Of a stretch of DNA of 64,000 nucleotides, positions 20,219 to 30,858 are shown one piece after another. This stretch comes from Falciphora oryzae. Lineage: Eukaryota > Ascomycota > Sordariomycetes > Magnaporthales > Magnaporthaceae. The stretch is from NCBI GenBank assembly GCA_000733355.1, contig JNVV01000004.1, forward strand, positions 248,001-312,000, given 5' to 3'. The notes below the pieces were generated by a model that had not been told where the DNA came from, searched no databases, and saw only the letters and a list, made by a program, of their open reading frames with translations. How positions within the stretch are numbered: the first letter of the stretch is position 1; each line of letters opens with the position of its first letter. A program made the position numbers and the translations under genes.

Positions 20219-22092
20219 ATGTCAGACCAGTACGGCACCGTGCCCGTGCGGAGGCCGCTCAGCGTGCCCGAGATCGTGGAACAGGCAGATAGCATCGACT
20301 ACACTCCGGACGTCTCCCTGAAGCACTGGGTTGGCGCTGCCGAGAGGCTATATCGAGAGGTTCGTTCGGGAAACTCCAGGGGACTTCCCAGCAGCATCTT
20401 TGTCCGTCCAGTAAGCTGACAGCCTCGTACAGGGCCAGATATACATGGGCGAGGGCAACTCGGCCCAGGCCTACCTGCTCCTCGTTCGCCACTGCTCGCT
20501 CGTTCTTAGGAAGTTCCCGACGCACCCGGCCGCCAAGTCTCCCGAGGGGAAACGCCAGCTCAAGAGGCTGAACGACCGTATCCCAAGGATTCTCAGCCAG
20601 CTTGAGGAGCTGAAGCCTCACATCACCGCCGCCTACAACGAGTGGGAGCGTCTGTCCAAGGCCGGCCAGGTGTCGGAGCAGCGCGCTTCTACGGGAGACG
20701 CGAGGTACGACCAACTAGCCGCCAAGGACCCAGCCCTGTCGTGGAACAACCAAGCTCCGGCCCAGCTGCTAGATGCCGGCCGAAACCAGGAGCTCGCCAT
20801 CCGCCTGGCCCAAGACGACTTCCACCGCCGCAACACCGCAAGGCGCTCCACGCGCCAAGCCGGCATCACGGAGCACGAGGAGCAGAGACGCCGCGGAGGC
20901 AGAGTGTGGGAGGACTGGGATGAGTGGGACAGCCCCCGCCCACGTGGAAACGTGACAGACGACTCGGACAGCCTGCAGAGACAGCTTCAAGAGACTAGAC
21001 GGAGAATGGACAGGCCCGATGATCGTTCGGATGTTGTCGTCAACGATTTTAGCCGCGACAGATATCGCGGCGGCTCGCAGCGGCCGGCTGGGCCACGTGC
21101 CCAGCCATCCATCCCGTCTTATAGCTATCCCTCGATCCACAAATCCTCGTCGATCCACTACGAGCCGTCGTCGAGCCGGAGGGACAGGGAGCTGATCGGT
21201 CCTCAAAGCTACCCGTCTCGCCCGCCTAAGGAGCCGTACCCAAGCCCAGCCCCGTCCCTCCGGGATCCAGCACCACCGTCTAGGCCTCAGAAGGTTGCGG
21301 AATCAGACAGCATCGGCCCCGCAATTCCTCCAGCCGTGCCAGCCGTCCCTGCCAAGCTCCCAGAGCAGCAGGAGGCGACGGTAGGCCACGCAGTCAACGA
21401 GCTCAGTAAGCGAAAGAACGTGACGTTCCTCCCGGCGGGGTACACCGAGGGCGGCAAGCCGCTGCGGCCCATCTTCATCCCGCAGCGGCTCGAGGACGAG
21501 TTCCTGCGGATCGCGGCCCCCAACACGCGCAAGGGGCTTGAGCTCTGCGGGATTATCTGCGGACGGCCGATTAACAACGCGCTCTTCGCGTCGGGCCTGC
21601 TGATCCCCAACCAGGTCTGCACCTCGGATACGTGCGAGACCGAGGACGAGTTCCAGATATACGAGTTCTGCGAGCGTGAGAATATGATCATCATTGGCTG
21701 GATCCACACCCACCCGACCCAGACTTGCTTCATGAGCTCGCGCGATCTGCACACCCATGCCAGCTACCAGGCCATCTCGCCCGAGTCCATCGCCATTGTG
21801 TGCGCACCCAAGTTTGGCCAGTGAGTCTTGCCTTCTTTCTTCCTCCCTCGTCTCTTTCTAGTGAATGTCGCCTTCCGCTGACGGTGCCCCTACTCGTCTT
21901 TGCAGGTTCGGCGTCTTCCGTCTGACGGATCCCCCTGGCCTGCCGCACGTGCTCAGTTGCCCACACACCAACACCTTCCATCAGCACTCTCTCCCGGAGC
22001 AAGAGATATATAAGGACGCTATGCATCCGGCCAGCCACGTCTATCTGTCGGACCAGATAGAATTCGAAGTAACGGACTTGCGCCCACGTTAG
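20219..22092 (+). CDS. AMSH-like JAMM deubiquitinase (STAM-binding protein family)
   Basis: Three exons (20219-20359, 20433-21820, 21906-22092) give 571 residues. The N-terminal USP8_dimer/MIT-like region includes PDVSLKHWVGAAERLYREG and LYLLLVRHCSL-type helices. The middle 200 residues are disordered and Arg/Pro/Ser-rich. The C-terminal MPN+ domain carries the metal-binding JAMM motif HTHPTQTCFMSSRD (H-x-H-x7-S-x2-D), plus ELCGIICG. The end, FRLTDPPGLP with CPHTNTFHQH, holds the second zinc ligands of AMSH. The family removes K63-linked ubiquitin at endosomes with ESCRT-0/III partners. Introns are 73 and 85 nt with GTTCGT and GTGAGT donors. Upstream is a CT-rich leader shared with a divergent promoter. 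Confidence 0.92.
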
Positions 22093-23609
22093 AGGCGATA
22101 CCTCGACTGGCTTGCCCAACCCGGATCCTTGAGGTTCAGGGCCAGGACACTGGCCAGGAGGCCAGCCCCTGCCAGCACCGCCCTGAACAACACGCAGGGC
22201 ACCACGCGCGCACGTCGTTTTCCCTCCTGTTTTGCACCGTCTCCCACCAGTTCGATACCCCAGACCCCGTCCCCGACGTAACCGTGGCCGTGCCCTGTTG
22301 TTGTGTGTGGCCCCAAGGGCCCTGTGATTTTACATGTTGTTGTTTTGCGGGTTCCTCTGCCTTAGAGAAGGGTTGACTTTGGTCGATCCAGGAATACAAG
22401 GACTCCCCTCTCTCCGTTGGCTTCGCTGAGGGAGTATCTTTGGTTTTGGGCACACTACGGCTCCCAAGAAGCCATGAGAGGGGACGCATAGTTTCGGCGT
22501 TTCACGATGCACACTTCGCTTTCTACAAAGCTCACCCAGTTTGCCCCAACCCATCTTTTGCTCGCTCTTCCATGCTATCTCTCCTTCTTTTGATCAGAGA
22601 GGGCAAGAAACGGGCTTTAGAATTAATAACCACGGCACAAGGTGACATTCTTCAGCAGATTGTCGGGCATCCTCGCGGCGTTAGAACCAATTACCACCAT
22701 CGTCGTTACCGTCCAGTGCAAGCACTCAGAATGGAGTAGACATGGGCTAGAAAAACCAAACACAAAGATCAATGAGGCGGTTCCCCCTCTCTCTGTAGGT
22801 ATGCTCAATATATATTGGTTCTTTACTTGGTGAGCATGTCTCTCGCCTTTCCTGGTGTATCGTGCCTCCCATTGTCCTCGTCGTGGCATCGAAACTCGTG
22901 GGCCCGTCTATTCACAAGCCGACAATTGGGCTGGGCCCTTGGGATTCCGACTTTACCTCCGTCCCAAATCTCAGCATCTCCCTCAGCTTTTGCATCGTTT
23001 GTTCCTTGCACGACCTCCTCGCATCTCGCCAACTTCTGTCCCCGACTTTGTTTGGTTTGGCTGAGTCACCGCGAGCCCGGCCGTGCTTGGGGGGTCTCGT
23101 CTATCCAACTATCTCCATCCATAAAAGGCCAACCCCCCTCCCATCCTTCACTCACTTCCCTTCTTTCTTTCTCTCCCCACTCCTAATCACTAAGAGTCTG
23201 AATCACGGGCTGGACCTTGATCTCTTTCTTCTGATACCCAACTAGCACCGCGCGCGCGCGGCCTCACCTTCCCGCCCTCGCTCTTGACTGCGCGCACACG
23301 AGCTCGTTTTGCGCGTAGGTGCCTGTGTCGAGGGACGACCGATCGCAACCCGCTCCGCAACTCTCTATCTCAACCTGTCTGCTGATCGAGCCGTTGCAGA
23401 ACTTTGCTTCGATTCAGACCGCCTGTCCCTTCCGGCCCGGCAACCCAGAAGAGCTTGGAGATTACGGCGTGGTAAGCTAGGTGCTTGGCCTCCCCTCGCG
23501 GCATCACCAGTTTGAGACCCCATCTCGTCACATCCCTCTCACTCGGCCCTGACCAAACCACCACCACCTCTTGCCCCTCCCCCAACAGCAACGCCGGCCA
23601 CCAGCCAGC
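22093..23609. other. long intergenic region and 5' leader
   Basis: The 3' flank of the AMSH gene is followed by CT-rich sequence (23000-23240) and a GCGCGCGCG run (23253-23261) before the next start codon. A long pyrimidine-rich leader is common ahead of highly expressed fungal genes. No RNA gene was recognised. Confidence 0.5.
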
Positions 23610-25710
23610 ATGGCGTACCAGCCGGCGCCGGTCGACAACCCCTGGCACCCGCAATGGGACCCGCGGTACCTGCCTTGCCTGACCCGGCCGGACCCGCGCT
23701 ACTACCGGTACGTTCCGGATCTTTCGTGCTACTTCGTGGTCGCCCACCACCAGAGCCCCGAGTGGCGGCCCGGCGAGGGCCACCCATCTTCCATCCGCTG
23801 GCTGCGCAACGCCGCGCCTGAGCTGGTCGCCTCCGACGGGCGCCTCGCCACCCCGGCCGACGACGTCACGCGCGGCCAGCCGGCCTCGGCGGCGGCGTCC
23901 ACCGCAATCTTCGGGCCGCCGCCTCCGCCGCGCCAGTCCCGCCGCGTGAATGCGCCCTGTCCTCCGCCAGGCCCTCCAGAGGCGGCACGCTCGTGTGCCG
24001 ACCCGCCCGAGACCCGTAGGGTGCCACCAGCGAGCGCGCCCAGGCAGCAGCCGCCCTTGTCGGAGCAGGGTGTAAGGGTGCCGCCTGATTGGGCTCAGTT
24101 TGTGCAGGAGCTCGAGCCTGAGAAGAACGTCCACAACCGCGCTGACCAGACCCATCGGGGCGTTCATTTTGACGCCCACGATCACTCTGACGACTGCCTC
24201 CCGACCGAGCAGGCCGACCAGCACGGCAGCCGTCAGTTCGACAGGCCAGTCCATGACCGCTCTAGCGACTCCCATAAGCAGCACCAGAAGCCTCCCAGCT
24301 GGGGCTCTCAGGGCCAGAATGGCATGGGCAGGCAGCGGTCGAGCGACCGAGAGAGCTATTGGACGCCCCAGCTCGCTTCTAACCCAACCCCCCGCCAGCG
24401 GGACGCCCAGCAGCACGCCCAGCAGCAGCAACCATGGGGACTGCGACCGCCTCAGCAAGACGAAGACGACCGGCGCGGCCGCCCGCGCGACTTCTCGGGC
24501 TCGTACGACTCGGACCACCAGCCGCACACGGCCACGACCGCGACGTCGAGGAAGGTCTCGGGCGGCAGCGGCGAGCAGGAGCACGGGTCCTCCGGGTTCT
24601 GGCCGGAGACGACCGAGATCTCGGCGCCCGACGAGGACCTGCGCCATGTTCATCACGTCGACCCGGACGTCCTCCGCAAGGCCCACAAGCTGCCTCTCGG
24701 CCACCCGGACAGCCCCTGGGGCTGGCCCGAGAACTCGGACACGCCGCCGTCGGCTGCTGATGCCCGGGCCGCGGAGGAGCAGGGACAGCAACGTCGTGGC
24801 GCATACGTGACGAGGGAGGAACAGTGAGTCTAGACATCCCTTTTTGCTTGTTCCCAGCAGCGCTAGATGCGCTGCTTTCCGCTCTCTACGAAAGCGCCGT
24901 TTCACTAACATCACAAGCCCCAGCAACGGCGACATCTCCAAGCGACCGAAATGCCCTCCCCGGACCTGCTCGTCCTCCGGCTACTGGCAACCCCACAACA
25001 CCCCAGCTACCGACGCCTGCCGGCTGCACGAGCCCAAGCCTGACGAACAGCACCACCCAGACACTGTGCCCCCGACGCCCTCATCCCAGAACAGCGACCT
25101 GAGCTACCTGGCTGACTGCTACGAGCGCCTGGCGCTGCAGTGCCGCAACAAGACCCTCAGCGCCAGCGAGGCCCGCGCTGCTGCCGCTGCTACTGCTGCC
25201 AGCAGGGACAGCCGCCGGGACGGGAAGCCCCCCTCGCAGCCACAGCCGCTGACGAAGAACCGCGACGGTGACCATTATGACCGCGGCCGGGCCGCACCGC
25301 TCCCCGAGGGTGGCAGCTGGGGGAGCTTGCCGCCTTGGTCTAGCCACAGCGACAAGGGCGACTGGGGATCTGGCCGCCACGAGGGCCACGACGAGGATCG
25401 GGGATCGCGCCCCGACTACTCTCGTCCCTGGCGTGACAGTCGCGACGATTGGGACTCCCGCGGCTCGCCTTTTGGCCCCGCCGACTCCCGCTGCAACGAC
25501 TGCCTCGACGACTACCCTGTGCATCGCCAGCGGCAGCCCATCAATCGCCCAGAACCTGCCCCTGCTCCCTGGGATGATCTTTTGCTCAACAGCCCCCCGC
25601 CTCCAGCGCCTTCCCCCCGGCAGAAAAGCTCCCAGGAAGTTCAAGAGTTCGTGTGGCCTAGGCCCGATGTGGCCCCTGGAGGCTGGGGGAGGAGCTCCCC
25701 TGGCTGGTAA
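23610..25710 (+). CDS. disordered Pro/Arg/Gln-rich protein of unknown function
   Basis: Two exons (23610-24823 and 24918-25710) give about 668 residues. The intron has a GTGAGT donor and an ACTAAC branch site. The N-terminal 80 residues are the only ordered-looking part (WHPQWDPRYLPCLTRPDPRY, then YVPDLSCYFVVAHH). The rest is low complexity: Pro runs, Gln/His runs (QQHAQQQQPW), and RD/DR/SW motifs near the end. Two Asp/His-rich stretches resemble each other. No domain is recognised. A longer frame on the opposite strand is a GC-rich shadow. Disorder with Arg/Gly/Asp repeats might suit RNA or condensate binding, but that is speculation. Confidence 0.7.
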
Positions 25711-27207
25711 AACGTGCCGTCGGAAAGCCTCGATAATCGGCACGATCCGCATCCGTACACAGCCACTGCTTTCCTCGAGCTTGCTCGGAGCACCTAGCTC
25801 CCGCACACGAAGCTGACAAGTATTAATTACTGCGAAAAAAAAAATCCGAAAGGGCACCACACGCAATCGTCCAAGGTTGTTGCTCATTGAGAGCCGACCC
25901 ATGCCCAGCATGGTAAGCTCCAACATTGCCCCCTCACAAAATGAGGCCGAATTCAGCGTTGACATTTATCTACGATGCCTTCTTTTCCTTAAGCTCTATC
26001 CCCCACCTTACTTGCGCTATCTTCACACGATTCAATCGATGCATTTCACCAATCTTCAGACCATCACGATCAGGCGACGGAAGCCATCATCACATTCACA
26101 TAACCCTTCCAGAACGGAGAGTTCACGATTTCACAATACCCTTTAACCTTGATCATTCTTATTATCAAAATCCGCTAGCAAAACAAGGAAAAAGAAAGCG
26201 GGTTAAAGAGTGAGGGAAAAGGGAAGGAGAAAAGGGAAATTGAAAAAGAAAAAGAAGAAAAAGGAAGGAGAAAAAAGGAAAAAGAAAACCCATCTAGAAT
26301 GCTACAAGGCACCAGCAGCCATCAGCCCGCGAGGACTGACGGAAGCCACCCCTGGCTAGGGGAAAGTGGTGCCGGGATGGCTGGAATAATCTGCGATGAG
26401 TTTCTTATAATGAATGCATTTACTTGACTTCGTCGGGAGGAGCTAGGAAATGGAAGCCATTGAGAATCTTTGGCCTTGGTACTTTCTCCTTAATCAGCTA
26501 TGGCTTCAGCCGCCTAGGTAGTCTCTAGAAATAGCTACTCAACCAAAAGCTGTCGCGTCAAAACACCACCGTAAAAGAAGTGAACCTGCTCGCAAGACCT
26601 GATTCTCGATCACTCTGCGCCTGAAACTGTTGCGTGCCACAGTCCCTATGACCCCGAAGTTCGTGGCAGCAAGACCGCCCGTCCCCCACACGGCCTTCAC
26701 GACCGAACCACGCTCACGGGCCCAAGGGCGCAGGTGCTGAAGGTACCCACGGTGATGTTTTGGGAGCACCTGGTGTAGCCGAGATTTGAGGTGACGTGCA
26801 GCGGAAGCAGGGAGTCGGCGGGGAGTTGCAACTGGGCATGAGGGAGTGGTTTTGCGAGATTGATGTCTACTGTCAGCAGTGTCATACTTTTGAATCCATG
26901 ATCAACATCCCTCGACGCATGAACGATGATGGAATAAACAACCGAGGTACGTTCCCCAAGTAAAAAAAGTCTGCAATCCCATGCGTGTCCGTAACAAGTG
27001 TGGACCGACCACAAACAGGAAAAGATGCAGGAAAGGAAATAGGAAAAAGACAAAGGAAGTAGGCAAAAGTATGGGAAGGGAAATAGGAGATAATTAGGAA
27101 AGGATCCATATAGGAAATAATTGGGACAGTTGGGGTTCCATTTGGCGTAGTCAGAACTGCAGACTTTTATTTGGGCACCGTGCGAGGGAAAGGGACGCGA
27201 TGCTTAC
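25711..27207. other. intergenic, purine-rich tracts
   Basis: A nearly pure GA tract occupies about 26165-26290 and a second purine-rich block with GGAAATAGGA-type units lies near 27030-27100. A minus-strand frame at 26697-26880 contains cysteines and could be a further exon of the neighbouring Cys-rich gene; that is unresolved. Confidence 0.5.
26165..26290 (+). repeat. GA-rich purine tract
   Basis: About 125 bp is almost entirely A and G on the plus strand (for example GAAAAAGAAAAAGAAGAAAA near 26240). Such tracts can adopt triplex or bent structures and vary in length. It lies between two genes and has no coding role that I can see. Confidence 0.85.
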
Positions 27208-27547
27208 GATGTTACAAAACTCAATCTCTCCGCTCGCGCAGGTGTAGGCGTCGGGAACCCCGGCCGAGGTATCACGGGTCGCCGTGTTGCCTATTTCAGG
27301 GGCAGACATGTCCCAAACACGGCCGTCAACTCACAGGGGGCTTGAGGAAAGAAGGACATCAACAATTCGGGATTTTGCCCTGGGTACACTCACAGCTCTT
27401 GGCAATCACAACCCTCCCTGCCATGCGCTCCAGGATGCTGTCGCAGCAGCGTGCTCTGGTGCCCCCGGTGCACGAGAAGGCGGCCAACGCCCCGGGAGCC
27501 GCGGCGGCGAGGGCCAGGGCGGAGAGGGTGAGGCCTTGGAACCTCAT
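27208..27547 (-). CDS. small secreted cysteine-rich protein (3' end uncertain)
   Basis: Exon 1 (27547-27394) encodes a clear signal peptide (MRFQGLTLSALALAAAAPGA, then LA) and a mature start AFSCTGGTRARCC. Using donor GTGAGT (27393) and acceptor TAG (27291), exon 2 (27290-27208) adds two more cysteines (YTCASGEIEFC) in frame. The pattern C-x6-CC-x14-C-...-C-x7-C is typical of small secreted fungal proteins stabilised by disulphides; effector- or hydrophobin-like roles are possible but not shown. After 27208 a GTAAGC donor follows. Splicing to 27155 would end the protein at about 80 residues. Without any splicing the protein ends at 62 residues. The upstream region carries a purine tract. Confidence 0.6.
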
Positions 27548-28381
27548 GTTGTTCGGGGGACTTGTACAAGGAGTTGAGATGTGGAGATGGTATGGCCAGT
27601 AATTTGGTTAGGAGACGAGCTCGAGGACAAAGGACGAAGAACAAGGACAGTCTCGACAAACAGGGCTATTTATAAGAAAGCAAAGGCTATACAGAAGTGA
27701 GGGCGCTAACTATGGCTTGAAGACTAAAAAGATATCATCAAGTCCTGTGCTGCTACTGTCTCCATGATTCTTCAGATCTTTCGGAAGCTCGAGGTCCCGG
27801 GGGTACTTGTGAGACCTTGCACAATGACGAGACATTTGCAAGTGGCCGCTACTAGGTTGGAAATAGAACTGGCGAGCACATGCTGTTCCCAAGCCATTGT
27901 ATAACAGCACTTCGACCAAAGTTGATAATTCCGGGAGGAGACATTATCTAGCTCCACCGTAAAGAGGTTGAGGCTGAGACTCAGCCTGGAGCGGAGGGAA
28001 AGGTGGGGATGTCTCGGTCGATCCTTGCTAGCAATCGATCAATCTTCCAAACTCCGAGCCAGTGAGGTTGACGGAAATGGTAGGACAAAAGTCCGATATG
28101 ATTATAATGTGCAAATCCTGCATACCAATATTGCTCCCACCTGGGTAACCTGGGCAGGGTGCCACTTTGGCTAATGTGGCGCTGGAACAAAAAAAAGGGA
28201 GCTAAAGGGGAACAGGCAACCGGATGGAAGATGGAAACAAGACGGAGGAAGAGAAGGAAAAGGAGAGATATTGTTAGTAATAAGGAAGTCGACCGTTTTC
28301 TCCGAAGAGAACGTCATTTCTTGCAGAAATTCATCGCATATTTGGGTATAATCTCAGTCCTCGTCGATGTAATACAGCTCC
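27548..28381. other. intergenic, no gene seen
   Basis: This is the upstream region of the Cys-rich gene and the 3' flank of the secreted gene ending at 28382. It contains an AG-rich run near 28185-28275. I found no coding frame or RNA gene. Confidence 0.55.
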
Positions 28382-29812
28382 TCACGCACCCAACTCCCAG
28401 CACTCAGACTTCGTAATAGGAACCTCGACAGAATACAGCGGCACGCGGTAGAACTGCGTCACAAACGCCACGACGCCAAACCAGAAGCGGCTCTCGTGCC
28501 ACGCGCCGCTGGGGCAGCAGTCCCCCTCGCTCCTGCACTCGCTCGGCCTGCTCGGCTTCACGCCCGTCTCGCTGTCATACTCAAACTCAGTACCGACCAC
28601 AAACGCGTTGACCATAGTCGGCCGCGCGCTCAGGCCCGCAGACAGGTCCAGCGTGCCCTCGAACAGGTTCACGCCGAGCGCCACGCTCAGGTCCGCGAAC
28701 GGGTTCAGCTGAACCTCGACCTGCGCCGATACGTTTGCAGTACTGCGCGTGCGCGCCTCCCACCCCGTCGCGGAGCTGCCGTCTTGCTTGAGCAGGTCGA
28801 GGCGGGCCTTGGCGCCGTCAACTGTAGCCCCGTAGCTCACGGTCGCGTTGACGGGGCCCTGCGCCGCGACCTCCAGACCAAGAGTGAAGGAGGCCATGGG
28901 CCCGATGTCGATGATGCCGGGTATCTTGATGGCCGAGAAGGTGGCGGACAGCGGGCTGTACTTGACGGGGGTGACGGCGAGGCGGCTATCGATGCGGGCC
29001 GTGACGTTGAGGTTGAGGTCCAGGTCCAGCTCGAGCTCGACGTAGAACTCCTCAAGCTTCATGAGCAAGGGGTTGTAGTGCGCGTGCCCGTTCAGCTGCA
29101 CCGTGCTCTTGATGGACGCCTCGTTGAACTTGACGGCCAGGGCGGACGTGTCGACCACGCTGTGGTTGGACACGTCCACCTCAAAGGTCTGGCTGACCCC
29201 GGGCCAGGCGCTGCTCGTCGTGCTGCTGGCCGTGACGTTGCCTCCCGAAGCGGGCGATCCAGAGTCCTCTCGGCGCCGGCTGAAGTCGATCACCACGTCG
29301 GCGATCTCCTCTCGGAACTGGCGCTTTTCTGCCGACGCAGTGAGGGTGAGGTTATCCGTGTTGAGCTCGAGGGAGGTAACAGAGAATACAGCGCGTTCGT
29401 TGCCACCGCTGCAGCCTGCATGCTCGTCGTTGGTAATAAGGAGCAAAGCACCAGGGCCGTCTAGCCGCCACAGCTCCTTGCTCTGGCGGAAGGCGCCAGC
29501 GTCGCCAAAGCGAATGACGACCGAGGCGTCGCTGCTGGGACAGCTCACGCTCTCGAGGGATGGTAGCGTCTCGAGCAGCACCGACGGCTTCTTCATGACA
29601 GCCTGGACGACGGCGGATGTGCCGTTCTGGTCCCGATATGGTAGGGCAACATCGGCCGACGGGGCGAAGGCCTGGTCCTGTTGAGGCGCCCTGGCTCGGA
29701 TGGGGTACAGGATGTTCGCTGCGGCCGGCGCATCGGACGAGGCGGGCAGCGCGGCTGCGGGGCAAAGGCTGACCAGGGCCTGGGCCAGGAGGAGTGTCTT
29801 TGGCAGTCCCAT
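28382..29812 (-). CDS. secreted beta-rich protein, DUF7029/DUF7223-like
   Basis: A single exon codes 476 residues with a signal peptide (MGLPKTLLLAQALVSLCPAA). The first half contains a conserved-looking block with VSCPSSDASVVIRF and ALLLITNDEHAGC. The second half has alternating hydrophobic and acidic strands (ELELDLDLNLNVTARIDS, then SATFSAIKIPGIIDIGPMAS). Near the C-terminus is a short Cys cluster (ECRSEGDCCPSGAW) and the end ITKSECWELGA. Several N-glycosylation sequons (NGT, NLT, NVT, NHS) fit secretion. The layout matches fungal secreted proteins annotated only with domains of unknown function; I name DUF7029/DUF7223 from memory. No catalytic residues are evident. Confidence 0.65.
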   Translation of the reverse strand: MGLPKTLLLAQALVSLCPAAALPASSDAPAAANILYPIRARAPQQDQAFAPSADVALPYRDQNGTSAVVQAVMKKPSVLLETLPSLESVSCPSSDASVVIRFGDAGAFRQSKELWRLDGPGALLLITNDEHAGCSGGNERAVFSVTSLELNTDNLTLTASAEKRQFREEIADVVIDFSRRREDSGSPASGGNVTASSTTSSAWPGVSQTFEVDVSNHSVVDTSALAVKFNEASIKSTVQLNGHAHYNPLLMKLEEFYVELELDLDLNLNVTARIDSRLAVTPVKYSPLSATFSAIKIPGIIDIGPMASFTLGLEVAAQGPVNATVSYGATVDGAKARLDLLKQDGSSATGWEARTRSTANVSAQVEVQLNPFADLSVALGVNLFEGTLDLSAGLSARPTMVNAFVVGTEFEYDSETGVKPSRPSECRSEGDCCPSGAWHESRFWFGVVAFVTQFYRVPLYSVEVPITKSECWELGA

Positions 29813-30858
29813 ATTCTTTTACCAAATAGCTGGATGGCGGGAGAGCTGTCGCAGGGGGATCGACCGGCCGGCAGATGGCTGTCGACGGGGACGGAAAGAA
29901 ACCGAGCAAACCGGCCAGGGGCGGCGCTCAGTCTTGTTCTTGTAGCCATGGGGTGAAGAGAAGGGGGCCGCTAAGAGGCCGCCTGCTGCTGCACATGTGT
30001 GTCTATGCTCGGGGCGAAGTATCGAACTTCGAAGAGGAGGGCAAGGATAATCCACGACAAGGGGCTGCGAGTGTGCTTGCAGGATAAAAACCCCAGTCGG
30101 CCCCTAGTTCCCGACCCCGCGGTACGTTCAGGGGTTGCCTCGCCGCCACAAACTGACTCCACAGGACGAAATACGCCCAAATACGTTCGGCAACCTTTGG
30201 TTGCTTGCTTGGCACCTCCCCGCACCCTTAGGGCTGTTGCTCCCCTGCACGAGATATCCCTCTAGGACGGCTGTCGGAAAGGCGACTGGCGGGGATGCCG
30301 TTTGACATTAAATGGAAGCCCCGGAGGCGGGCACCCTGTCAGGTCCCCCAATTGCTGGCCCAACGGTTCGTGGGGTGAGCAGCTCGGTATATCCTTGCCG
30401 CTTTCGGCGTCTAGGAAGTCTTGGCTTTGACTGCCAGTGAACCACTCAGGTTCTCCAGCTCGGTTGCCACTCGTGGGCGTAAAATTATAAGGGGCCGGGC
30501 ACAAATCTTTCTTGCAGGCTTGGATTGAGGAGCTTTGTACAGACCATCACCAAGTTGGTGAGCCCTTGATCGGGCCAGTTATTGCAAGCGGCCGGTCGAG
30601 GCTAACATGAATGCGTATAGAGGACATTTGCCAGTTTGTGGTAACCTAATACTTACCTAGGCAGGTAGCCTTTTCGTCTAATCCTTAGAGGGCTGATACT
30701 TTATTATAATTATAGAGGTTCGTGAATGCCCCCGGAACTGCTTGATAAATTGCTGGCATGGGACATGAAGCCTCGAAGGCTTAGGGATACCCACGCGAAT
30801 GCGCAGAAAGGGTTTATAGACTAATTATGCGACTTACCAAAGCCTCCTCATCCCGAAT
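29813..30858. other. intergenic, no gene seen
   Basis: This is the upstream region of the secreted gene starting at 29812 and the 3' flank of the lectin gene. There is AT-rich sequence near 30640-30720 and no supported frame. Confidence 0.55.

Noticed and set aside
23370..24941. 523-codon open frame on the minus strand opposite the disordered protein gene
   Set aside because: Composition is a GC-rich mirror of the plus-strand gene, with runs of Arg/Ala/Val/Gly and no domain; the plus strand has a good start, intron and codon pattern.
28496..29464. 322-codon plus-strand frame opposite the DUF7029-like gene
   Set aside because: Antisense shadow; the minus frame has a signal peptide, sequons and cysteines.
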